A DNA stretch of 64,000 nt from Apostichopus japonicus (taxonomy: Eukaryota > Echinodermata > Holothuroidea > Aspidochirotida > Stichopodidae), in the NCBI RefSeq assembly GCF_037975245.1, contig NC_092582.1, positions 13,576,077 through 13,640,076 on the forward strand, in the 5' to 3' direction. This document shows positions 51,301 through 60,344 of this stretch, in pieces. Below the pieces are notes generated by a model. The model searched no databases. It was given only the letters and a program-made list of their open reading frames with translations, and had not been told where the DNA came from. The position numbers and the translations under genes are program-made. Every line of letters starts with the position of its first letter. Within the stretch, counting starts at the first letter, position 1.

Positions 51301-54300
51301 AAAATGTTGATCTGACTGTGAGTAGAAACATGCAACCATTGAACTTTCCTATTTTGATGTTACAGATTGAGTTTTGTCTAGCTTCTATGAGATTGTGTCC
51401 TTAGAACAGTTTGACAAAAAACTGTGTTTTGTCTTTGTTTCTTCAATTAGGATGTCAGCTCAATTTTTATCGTACAACACAGTAACACTCAGTTGTTGTC
51501 ACTGTATAACTTGCAATGTGTATATCAGAATGCCACCACGCTGTACGACGTACATACTGATACAAAACGTCTTGAGTTTCCTCCCCTGCCCTTCCCCTTA
51601 CCCACCCAACACCAACATGGAAAGAATACAGTGTCAATGCCATTGTTACATTTTTTGTATACATCTATAGATATCGCTTTACAGGTAATGTGGGACCATC
51701 TGATTTTCTAACCTTCACCGCCTTTCCACATTGCTCATCATCTAAATGATTTATTCAGAGAACATGTGATAATAGTCATGCTAGAACACTATTGATACTC
51801 AATGCTGAAAACATATATGTAGAAGGTATTTCGGCTTGGATATAGATGACCCCTCCCCCCCCCTCCTCACCACCTGCATACTTATAGCATACTTCCAGCT
51901 TGTATCTCACTTGCTTTACATAATTCAATGATTATATATGGAGCACTAAATTGCACATTACAGTATTTGTACACAATTCAATTAGGCAGAAAAATTCAAT
52001 GTTTACCACTGCAGTAATAGTATGTACTGTAGTTACAGCACTGTGGGTACTGTATCTAAGTTCTGCACAGTCTTCAATCTTTGTCCAATCATTGTCATAT
52101 GACATTATACAGTATTAGTCTTCCTTTCAAGGAACATTTTATGTGAATTTTAAGGAGAAAAACAAATGGCAAAATACATTTAAAATTCTAGTTTAAGTCT
52201 ACATAAATTTAATCAAAAATGAATTTTATATAGTACCCTTTTTGAAGTTAACATAAACCCTTTGAAGTATCTGCCCTTGCATTAGTTTACTGTACTGGTA
52301 GTGGTACAGTAGCATTTCTCTTGGTTCTCCTCTGTTGTTTTAATATAGTAATATATAAGAATTTGTAAAGTGCTTTTATCCAGTTAAAAAAAACTGCTCA
52401 GAAGCGCCGCAGGAGCAAAGTACCCAAAATGGACACAACAGGTATTAAACAAATGGTTACGCATTCATGAATAAGAACGTCTTGAGTTCTTTCTGGAAAG
52501 TTGACACATGCTGGATTGTTTTCAGATGTAAGGGAAGGCTGTTCCAGAGCTGTGGAGCTGATCTAGCAAAGCAACGGTCTATATATTGTTTAAACCTGTA
52601 TCATTGTAAGGTAGAGGTGTTCCACTATAACTCAGTTATGCTTCAGTGGAAGCAACCTTGGTATTTACTTTGTTACCTTGCTTATCTGACACCTTACAAC
52701 CTGAGCACTATTTATCTACTACCCCACACATCATTTAGTATTCACCATCTTTTCCTAATTTGTATGATAAACCATACTCTCTATTGTCAACATGTTGTCG
52801 CCCTGATACAAACAAAATAAAACCATGTTTTGCTCTGATGCAGTTATGGGATGACATTGTTTAGCACTTTCTGTGAGGCTTAATCGCTAGTGATACAAGC
52901 TCATGACATACATTGTATTCAAGTACAGTATGTACAGTACTGTATGTTGTGTGAGTACTTCCAATCTCAGTATTAAGTTACTTTTAACCGGTCAATCTTA
53001 TCTCTGTCTTTGCTTTCAGTATGTCGTCAAAGATTTGAAGAAGGACTTTGTTTTGGAGAATATTTGGCCTGCCGTACAAGCCAATGCAAAGTATGAAGAC
53101 AGGTACCTTCTGGGTACTTCGCTGGCCCGACCCTGTATCACAAAAGGCATGATGGAAGTAGTGAGAGAAGAAGGTGCTGACTTTATATCTCATGGAGCTA
53201 CTGGCAAGGTACAACCCTACTAATGTACAATTCTAACCCCCCCCACCACCCCCCATCACCCCCCATCATCCCTTGAGTTTTCTATGTTAAGTAGTGAAGG
53301 CCCATCTGTTCCCCCATCTCATTCCTCGCCCCCCATTGTCCTCCCACATTCTGGTTTCTCTCTTCCTCTCACCCTAGGAGTGTTAGCTCAGTGGTTAACG
53401 CCTGTGCCGTTCAATAATAAGGTCCCCGAGTTCGAGTCACTCCAAGATTAATGTATGTTGTCCAGTTACAGAGTTGTTGACAATTGACAATTCATAATCA
53501 TGGACGTTAAATATGAATGTAAGAGACTGACTTCGGTCAGCTTGCGGCTTTGATAAGCCAATGATGGCTTATTCCCGAGTTCCTGCTTGCAGGAGGATCT
53601 AAAATACATACATACATACACCCTCTCCTCTTGTGAAGACTAACATTACTTTAATATCTGAAATTAAAGAAATGCACAGCATATATCTATGGGTTTCATT
53701 CATCTGCTTAGCTTGAGTTTTAAGCATCTCTGTCGACTAGACTGAGGTGATCTCATAAGACTGATCCATTCTGACTGGATCACTTAGTCAGCCAGAGATT
53801 CTTATGCTGTTGCTTAAAAATGGAAGTATGACTCTGTTAATACTTTCTTGGGGTTGTAGATACCATTATGTGCATCATGGCTGTTTTCTCTTGCTTTCTA
53901 AGTATAACTCCGTCTCATTGGTTTCGTTTCTCAGGGTAACGATCAGATCAGGATGGAGTTGTCAGCGTATGCTCTGAAGCCGGACATTCAGGTAAAGTAC
54001 CGTATATTTCTCATAGATCATGTGCTAATTACCCCAGAGTAGTGTTTAATAGTTAATTTGGATTTGCAAAAGGATAAATTGCATGGGTAAATTATATTGA
54101 CTTCGTTCCTCACTTACCTGTCTCCCCACAACCTTAGCACCTTGTTCTACCATGCCGAGAATGAACTGGTAATCTTTTAACACTGCGCGCCCTCTATGAC
54201 CAGCTCCTCTGGTCAATGTGATTCATGGAAATATGAAAAAATTAAATCACTATACAGTAAAAGTTGAGTATCGATAGACGATCTACTAGTAGTATCCATA

Positions 54301-57300
54301 GTTTTGAGGAAATAATGGAAAATTAGATGTATTATGAGGTGGTCTATGAAGTTGTTACAAAAATGATCATGTGCTAGCCTGGAACTCCTTTTGCTTAGAC
54401 AATGGATCTAGTTGAATGATTTAGCTCATCCCTAGTTGAAAAGGTGAGGCAGCAGAAAGATACTCCTGCCTCTCCCCCCCAATTTGAAAAGTGGGAGAGC
54501 GGTCAGCCCCCCGTCCCCCTACCTGTTCCTTTGTCTATGTTCTATGTTGAGGTTTTGTCTTTATATGTTAGCACTTGAAGAACAGTAACATTCACTCTCT
54601 CAGATTACATGATTGGTATTAGTGACTGGTATGTGTGATATGCTTTCATTCCTTACAATGTAGTCAAACATGTTTCTATGTCATGTATCTCTCTATAGAT
54701 CATTGCACCCTGGAAGATGCCCGAATTCTACAATCGTTTCCACGGTCGTAAGGATTTGTTTGAGTATGCAAAGCTTAACAACATCCCTCTCCCAGTAACG
54801 ACATCTGCACCCTGGAGCATGGATGGTAACCTAATGCATATCAGCTATGAGGCAGGCATACTGGAAGATCCAAAGGTCTGATAAAAATAATATACTGTCT
54901 ATGTACATTGCAAGTAAATAATACAAGCCTACAGAGTGTCATATTGTTAAAAATAAATTTGTTATTCTGATAATATAATTCCAAAGTGATAACATGGTCT
55001 CAGAGAAAAAAATATATATAAAAAGAAGGCACTGAATTTTAACTATTTTTAATTTTTTAAATTTTTTATATTTATTTGTTTATATTTCTAGTAAATGCTG
55101 AAAACTCAAATAACTTTGTATTCGTAACCCCAGAAAAAAAGATGAAATTTGTTTGACACAACCTGAGCTTTTGGGGCATATACTTCCCACTGACATCACA
55201 GCAGCTCCTAATGTCATCAATTTTGAAAAGAGTATTAAGACATAAGTCTGCACTCTAAGCAACACTGAACATTGCTTGGACATTTGGTATTAGGCACTAC
55301 TGTACATTAATTTCCTGATAGAATGATTGATTGATAGAATGATAATGTACCTAAAAACATTCCTTATCACACCAAAATGTCGCCAGGAATGATAATCATA
55401 GACATACATTATTAAAAGCAGCTTTTCTACATTTGTGCAGTCAACTAATGTTCAGAGAGTTCAGATCGAGATGAAGACAGATGGAGAGAACTTTTACAAC
55501 CATGCCACCTGAACATTGCACTGTGTCTTTCACCATTTGGAATTTATCAAGTTGTACTTTGTATGGGTTTTTTCTTCTCATAATTCATTACTGAATATAT
55601 ATCTCTGATGCTTCGTTTTAATTCTTTCCTGTCAGGTTGCTGCACCATCAGATATGTATCAGATGACCTCTGACCCTTTGACAAGCCCAGACGAGCCAGA
55701 CAAACTGGAGATTGAATTCAAACATGGTAAATGACTGGTTATTTCCAATTAATACTGTATGTAACCCATGCTGTGTAACTTGGTGAGTCCTGATAGAACT
55801 CCAAGCAAACAGTTGTGTGTGTGTGTGTGTGTGTATGGCTCATCTCACAAAATATGTGAATTATGGTATCTAAATGCTGGGGATATATGGGCTTAATGGT
55901 TTGCAGTATGTTTAACATGACATAAGGCATGCAGAGGCCACTATAGGTCAAAGCATGCATGTGGGGTAAATTAATGGTGTAAATGCCATTATTAACATCT
56001 TGCTCTCTAAATTCTGTGATGTCATCAAAAACATTGACTTAAGCTGATAGCAAGAAAACTCCTGTTGAAGGTTTAGTGCTGTTTTGATTGTAATCTGTCT
56101 ACTGTCTGTATTGATGACAATTGTTGTCATGAAGGTACCTTTAGCTTTTTGTTTATCCTCAAGTGGCTTGTGGCAAGAAACATTGATTTGTTTAGATTTA
56201 GCATTTGCAGAATGTGATCTCTCCGACCAAAAGTGAACATAGTGATAAGAAAAATCACTTAAAGTGTCAGCATATATGTGGCTTGTCTATGTAATATTTA
56301 GACTTGCTCAAATCTTCAGTCTTGTGTGTGAAGGAATATTAAAACTGTGATATCTCTCTATAGAAAATAAGAGGTGTGTGTAGCTGTCTGGAGAATTTGT
56401 GTTATCACTTCGACCAGTGTTGATGGTTTCGTGTTTGCTTCTGTTTTAAGTATCGCGTAGAGTCTTTCCTTGTTTATGAGTTTCTCCTCTTCTGTTACAA
56501 ACTCACAGGTGTTCCTATCAGGGTAAAAAACCTCAAGGATGGAACAGAGAAAACTGATGCACTTGAGCTGTATCTCTACCTTAATGAAGTTGGGTAAGTT
56601 TTAAAGCAGCTGATGTATTTCTCCTTTTGAAAAGATCAGAGCACTGGATTCGGTTCATGGACATAAGACCATACAACTGTTCATGCTCTCTCAAACCGTC
56701 ATGTAAACCGTGGTTGGTGGCAATCACCGTTGACTGGATATTTTACTTAGTTAGAAGCAACTTCCGTCATGTCAAATTCTATCTCAGCAAGACTTTATGA
56801 AACCCTTCCTACCTACCTGTATTATTAGAGAAGTAAGCAGGATTATGATTCTCCTTTCACATTGAGGTGGCAGTTTCGTTCTATTACAAACATACTAATA
56901 GTAGTCTTTGTGTGTTTTTGTCTGTAACCATAGTAACAATCTTTATGCAAACTTATTAGAGAGATAGTGCAGTCTTAATGATTTAGTTTGTTGTTTACAG
57001 AAAGGATTATTTATGCCATGTGTGTGTCAAAACAAACAAATATATACATATGTATATTTAGATTACAGATATTGTGGAAAATATGATTGTTTTTGTACCA
57101 GATCTAACCAACAAAATCTTTACATTTTGCTTTAAAATATTATGTCTAGAGACACAATGCAAGTTATATCTTGTTGCAATGAACTGATATACCTCTATGG
57201 ATACTTGTATGTATGTATGTATGTATGTATGTATGTATGTATGTATGTATGTATGTATGTATGTATGTATGTATGTATGTATGTATGTATGTATGTATGT

Positions 57301-57462
57301 ATGTATGTATGTATGTATGTATGCGTGTATGGGTGTATGTATGTATGTATGTGTGTATGTATGTATGTGTGTGTGTGTATGTATGTATGTATGTATGTAT
57401 GTATGTATGTATGTATGTATGTATGTATGTATGTATGTATGTATGTATGTATGTATGTATGT

Positions 57463-57510
<48 letters not shown>

Positions 57511-60344
57511 ATGTATGTATCTTAGATTCTCCTGCAAGCAGGAATTCGCAAAGGAGCCTCATTGGCTTATCAAAGTCAGTCTCTTAGATTTATATTTAAC
57601 GTCCATGATTATGAATTGTCAATTGTCAACAACTCTGTAACTGGACGACATACATTAATCTTTGAGTGACTAAATGTATTGACTTTCTTCACTGTTTCAG
57701 AGGGAAGCATGGCATAGGTAGAATAGATGTTGTGGAGAATAGATACATCGGTATGAAGTCCAGGGGAGTGTATGAATGTCCCGCTGCCACAATATTAATT
57801 GAAGCTCACCTTGACATTGAGAATATCACCATGGATAAGGTAAGATACAGTCGCTCGGATTTACTGTCAGGTGGTCATGATGATTCCTTTCCTAAATAGA
57901 CGCATGCCTTTAAAGGAGATCCTGTTTAGATCCTACTTTGATACTTTTACATAAAAAGGCTCTTTGCGGTAGATAAGCAGATTGTTAACTGTATGTTTTT
58001 TTCCTTTCTTTCATTTCTAAGAATAAGATAAAGGTGCCTTTTAAGAAAAATTACAACAGATTCACTAAACATCTCTTTTTACATTCAATATGCAATTTGA
58101 CTAAATCTGCCGAATGTTGAAGATAATTAGATTGCAGCTTACCAAACCAGCCCCCCCCCCCCATTGTTTTCACCATTTAAAAGGTAACGATCAAGTATTT
58201 AATTAGTTAAGGAAGTGGAATACCCAGCTAGGTGGTGGCACCTTAAGTTAATAATCATTGTCAAGCCTTACTGTTTTCTGTTTCTCATTTGTTTTGTGAT
58301 TGACAAAGAATAAACCCAATCACTTGTTTTAATCATTCGATCACCTTGGTTGTAGCTGACAAGCACTTTTCATATGTTGCACTTATTTTGTTTTTATGTT
58401 GTTTTGTCTATTCTTTGCCTATCATTGGGTCATATTTTGTATGTTTCTCGTAATGAATATATTTCCTCTTTCTTTTCACTGAAGGCAATGAGGAGAATCA
58501 AGCACGACTTATCTCTTAGATTTACCGAGCAGGTTTATGAAGGTAAGATACTTCGACGGTAGTAAAAGCATCAACTTACCATTTTGTTGATTAACTGCTA
58601 CAAAAGATTATGTATTCTTACAACAACTCTAAACTAGATTAAAGAAATTCATTCTATATTTTAGTTTAGTTTAGTAGAAAAAAGGATCAGGAGGGACACT
58701 CAAGTCCCCATCAAGGACCCCTATCGGAGAAAAAAAAACTTAAGACACAAACACTCGGACTTGATTACAATGCTTAAAGTGCTTGTCCAAAGCATTCTTA
58801 AACCCATTGACACTACTTGCAAGTACAACTTTCTCAGGCAAACCGTTCCACTCATTCACAACCGTATTAGAAAAAAGTTATGCCGAATATTAATCCTACT
58901 TTGTGACTTTTGGAGTTTAAGTCAATGACCTCTGGTACAACTACTATTAGCATATTTTTATTCTTCAGGATATTGGTACAGTCCAGAGAATGTTTTTGTC
59001 CGTCATTGCATCCACAAGAGCCAGGAGGATGTAGAAGGATGCGTAACAGTCTTGTTACACAAAGGCCACACCTATATCATCAGCAGGCACTCACCAAAGA
59101 GTTTATACAATGAACAACTTGTAAGGTAGGTACTACAGAGGTGAGCTTAGGGCAGGCCTATGTTTTTGGTGCAGGTCAAAGGTCATTTGGGGTCAGTAGG
59201 GGTTCTCATAGATGGCAAAAATATTTCAGTCTAGCGGGCCAGAAAAGAAAAAGATTTAACCTGCAATCTTACACTAATGCAGGTATGTGGACCTGAAAGG
59301 CCTGAAAGGCTTGAGCATCTTACAATGCAGATTGCTCAATCAAGGTACAGTGAGATCATCTTGATTCTCTCTCTGTGTTCCTTTGGTCCAACCAGTGTTT
59401 ATTTATTTATTTATTTCAACTTTTACGGGTAAAACTCATTTAGCGATACAAAATGCTAATCTTACAAGAGGCTCTCAAACATAATTTACATTTAAAGAAA
59501 ATCAGAAATTAGAACATATAAACAGTGTTTCTCTCTGGCCCTGATTTAGAATTGTGAAAGGATTTGCAATCATCAGCAGTGATAATTGAAGGGAGGCAAA
59601 ATGCTAAAGAGGAGATATGTCGCAACTTATGGTTATGTTAATATAAACTTCTTGCCTATCTTTTTTTAGCATGGATGTGAAGGGAGACTACGAACCCCTG
59701 GATGCCCTTGGCTTCATCAAGGTCAATGCTGTCAGGTGAGAATGCAATGTTTTCTTTAAACAAAAAAAACATTAATTATATTCAGAATTAATATTTTTAA
59801 GATAGTTTTTAACATTAAAGAACGTCATGTGAAAAACTTATTCCTATTTCTGGAAATATTAAATACTCAAATCTAAGTTTAGAATGGAATGCGGCTTTAA
59901 AATTGATATTGATTATGAAACAACAATATTGAAATTTCCCAAATTTGTAACTTTTAAATTACTACTGTAAAAGAAAGCTTGCCAAACTAATGACCTATGT
60001 TGCTATGGAAGTTAAATATTAAACAGCATCGATAAGTTTACCTAACTTATTTAAAGTTTCTGCTTCAAATATTTCATTCAAATGAAGAGGGTTGGTTGAT
60101 TTATCCCAGTGTCATGGCAGTAATATGTATTATGTATGGATGTCTATATTTAAACAGTAATTTGCGCTAAAATTTCGAAAACATTAAGAGATTAATACCA
60201 AAGTAAAAGAATATCTTCCATCTTAAAATGTCAAGGAGTTATTTTAATGGGACTCAATAAATTGTGTCACATTTTATTTTTGTCTACAGACTCAAAGAGT
60301 ATTCTCGTCTTCGAGGCATGGACGCAAGCAACAAGACGTCTTAA
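42178..60344 (+). CDS. ASS1: Argininosuccinate synthase, complete gene of 12 coding exons
   Basis: The enzyme joins citrulline and aspartate using ATP to form argininosuccinate, in the urea and arginine-citrulline cycles of the cytosol. Exons: 42178-42315, 44883-44951, 53020-53208, 53935-53991, 54699-54875, 55636-55726, 56509-56593, 57701-57839, 58485-58542, 58969-59125, 59670-59735, 60290-60344. Every junction is GT-AG and phase-consistent, giving 426 residues against 412 for the human enzyme. The difference is about 11 extra residues at the N-terminus and 3 at the C-terminus. Family motifs are intact: the ATP P-loop SGGLDTS (residues 23-29), [36 protein letters not shown] and GRIDVVENR. The start is the first ATG after the acceptor at 42158. 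No disabling change is seen. Confidence 0.97.
43070..43365 (+). mobile_element. SINE family 2, full-length copy in ASS1 intron 1
   Basis: The head GTGCTGTGGCCGAGTGG with a later GGGTTCAATTCC resembles the A and B boxes of a class II (Leu/Ser-type) tRNA. A body follows (TTTTCCCATCTGAAATGA, AAAAGATTCCAAATTTGA, GTCGTAAAAATAATTGC). It is about 295 bp, in the gene's sense orientation. Related copies lie at 21376 and at the right window edge. Confidence 0.8.
44883..44951 (+). CDS. ASS1: ASS1 coding exon 2
   Basis: Residues 47-69 ([18 protein letters not shown]...), phase 0 at both ends, between acceptor TTTGGCAG and donor AAG|GTAGGT. The preceding intron is 2567 bp. Confidence 0.95.
48192..48218. 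repeat. Perfect 13-bp-arm palindrome
   Basis: CTTTGTAGATTAG, a single central C, then CTAATCTACAAAG, an exact inverted repeat with a 1-nt centre, inside ASS1 intron 2. Confidence 0.8.
50970..51295. repeat. 161-bp tandem duplication with a poly-G tract in each unit
   Basis: Units begin ACAGATTTCTTACTTTATAG at 50970 and 51131 and share CGCCTCAGTCTTTGGGTGAT, a long G run (near 51054 and 51222) and TTTTCAAAGCTGTTTAGTTT. They differ around the G run (GGGGATGGCC present only in the second), so the G tracts have changed since duplication. Confidence 0.9.
53020..53208 (+). CDS. ASS1: ASS1 coding exon 3
   Basis: Residues 70-132, phase 0 at both ends, between acceptor TGCTTTCAG and donor AAG|GTACAA. 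It carries the citrulline-site motif [14 protein letters not shown] and ends in SHGATGK, the first half of the second ATP-contact loop. The preceding intron 2 is 8068 bp, by far the longest in the gene. Confidence 0.96.
53376..53620 (+). mobile_element. SINE family 1, copy 3, in ASS1 intron 3
   Basis: Full-length sense-orientation copy: tRNA-like head (TTAGCTCAGTGGTTAACG, GTTCGAGTC), the family body and a tail of ACATACATACATAC. It is the most intact copy in the window and fills a third of this 726-bp intron. Confidence 0.9.
53935..53991 (+). CDS. ASS1: ASS1 coding exon 4
   Basis: Residues 133-151, 57 bp, phase 0 at both ends. It begins with GNDQIR, completing the ATGKGNDQ nucleotide and aspartate site, and ends at donor CAG|GTAAAG. 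Confidence 0.95.
54699..54875 (+). CDS. ASS1: ASS1 coding exon 5
   Basis: Residues 152-210, phase 0 at both ends. It contains [20 protein letters not shown] and [16 protein letters not shown], conserved in the synthetase domain. The donor is AAG|GTCTGA, a weaker site than the others. Confidence 0.95.
55636..55726 (+). CDS. ASS1: ASS1 coding exon 6
   Basis: 91 bp starting at residue 211 and ending after the first base of a glycine codon (phase 1). It encodes [14 protein letters not shown] and the acidic stretch [14 protein letters not shown]. Confidence 0.94.
55812..55833. repeat. (GT)n microsatellite in ASS1 intron 6
   Basis: A short run of GT dinucleotides lies about 90 bp after exon 6. 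Confidence 0.9.
56509..56593 (+). CDS. ASS1: ASS1 coding exon 7
   Basis: 85 bp completing the split glycine, then [14 protein letters not shown] and [11 protein letters not shown], between acceptor AACTCACAG and donor TTGG|GTAAGT. It ends after two bases of a codon (phase 2). Confidence 0.94.
57207..57520. repeat. (GTAT)n microsatellite expanded from a SINE tail
   Basis: About 314 bp of GTAT tetranucleotides, with GT and GCGT interruptions, directly abuts the tail end of the minus-strand SINE at 57521-57670. Other copies of this SINE end in a few ATAC units on the same strand of the element, so the array is most simply an expansion of that tail. The long Tyr/Val/Cys/Met or Ile/His/Thr reading frames here are artefacts. 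Confidence 0.9.
57521..57670 (-). mobile_element. SINE family 1, copy 4, 5'-truncated, in ASS1 intron 7
   Basis: The body in antisense orientation (CTCCTGCAAGCAGGAATTCG, TGAATTGTCAATTGTCAACA, CATACATTAATCTT) stops at GAGTGAC, next to the position of the B box, so the tRNA head is missing. Its truncated end lies about 30 bp from the exon 8 acceptor. Confidence 0.88.
57701..57839 (+). CDS. ASS1: ASS1 coding exon 8
   Basis: 139 bp ending at residue 315. It carries [20 protein letters not shown], the conserved core of the oligomerisation region, and ends at donor AAG|GTAAGA. The acceptor region is unusually close to a truncated SINE that ends at about 57670. Confidence 0.95.
58485..58542 (+). 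CDS. ASS1: ASS1 coding exon 9
   Basis: 58 bp encoding [19 protein letters not shown] plus one base of a glycine codon, between acceptor TTTTCACTGAAG and donor GAAG|GTAAGA. Confidence 0.93.
58660..58945. repeat. Possible interspersed-repeat fragment in ASS1 intron 9
   Basis: A segment with text such as GGCAAACCGTTCCACTCATT, then an AAAAAAGTTATGCCGAATAT stretch, resembles a type of dispersed sequence common in invertebrate genomes. I judge this from general resemblance only; no second copy occurs in the window. It occupies much of the intron and ends about 25 bp before exon 10. Confidence 0.25.
58969..59125 (+). CDS. ASS1: ASS1 coding exon 10
   Basis: 157 bp encoding [20 protein letters not shown] and the C-terminal strand region ending SLYNEQLV, between acceptor TATTCTTCAG and donor GTAAG|GTAGGT. 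It ends after two bases of a serine codon that exon 11 completes. Confidence 0.95.
59670..59735 (+). CDS. ASS1: ASS1 coding exon 11
   Basis: 66 bp encoding [20 protein letters not shown], a well-conserved C-terminal motif of the family, behind acceptor TTTTTTTAG. The donor is GTCAG|GTGAGA. Confidence 0.95.
60290..60344 (+). CDS. ASS1: ASS1 coding exon 12 with stop codon
   Basis: Completes a split arginine, then [17 protein letters not shown] and a TAA stop at 60342-60344. LKEY-x-RL matches the usual C-terminal helix; the last residues are family-variable. Confidence 0.94.

Larger units (their letters stand above)
44952..53019 (+). other. ASS1: ASS1 intron 2 (8068 bp)
   Basis: No coding sequence is supported. 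It contains a TA run near 45000, a 27-bp palindrome at 48192, a 161-bp tandem duplication with poly-G at 50970, a CT run near 50229 and an exceptional density of TACTGTA/TACAGTA heptamers between about 47.2 and 53.0 kb. Reading frames such as 52467-52820 show no recognisable domain. Confidence 0.75.

Noticed and set aside
52467-52820. 117-residue plus-strand ORF in ASS1 intron 2
   Set aside because: Part ([15 protein letters not shown]) resembles dispersed repeat text, but no second copy exists here to prove it, and it is not an ASS1 exon because exon 2 joins exon 3 in phase without it.
57058-57640. Long reading frames rich in Met-Tyr-Val-Cys or Ile-His-Thr
   Set aside because: They are translations of the (GTAT)n array in ASS1 intron 7; the same sequence is open in several frames on both strands.
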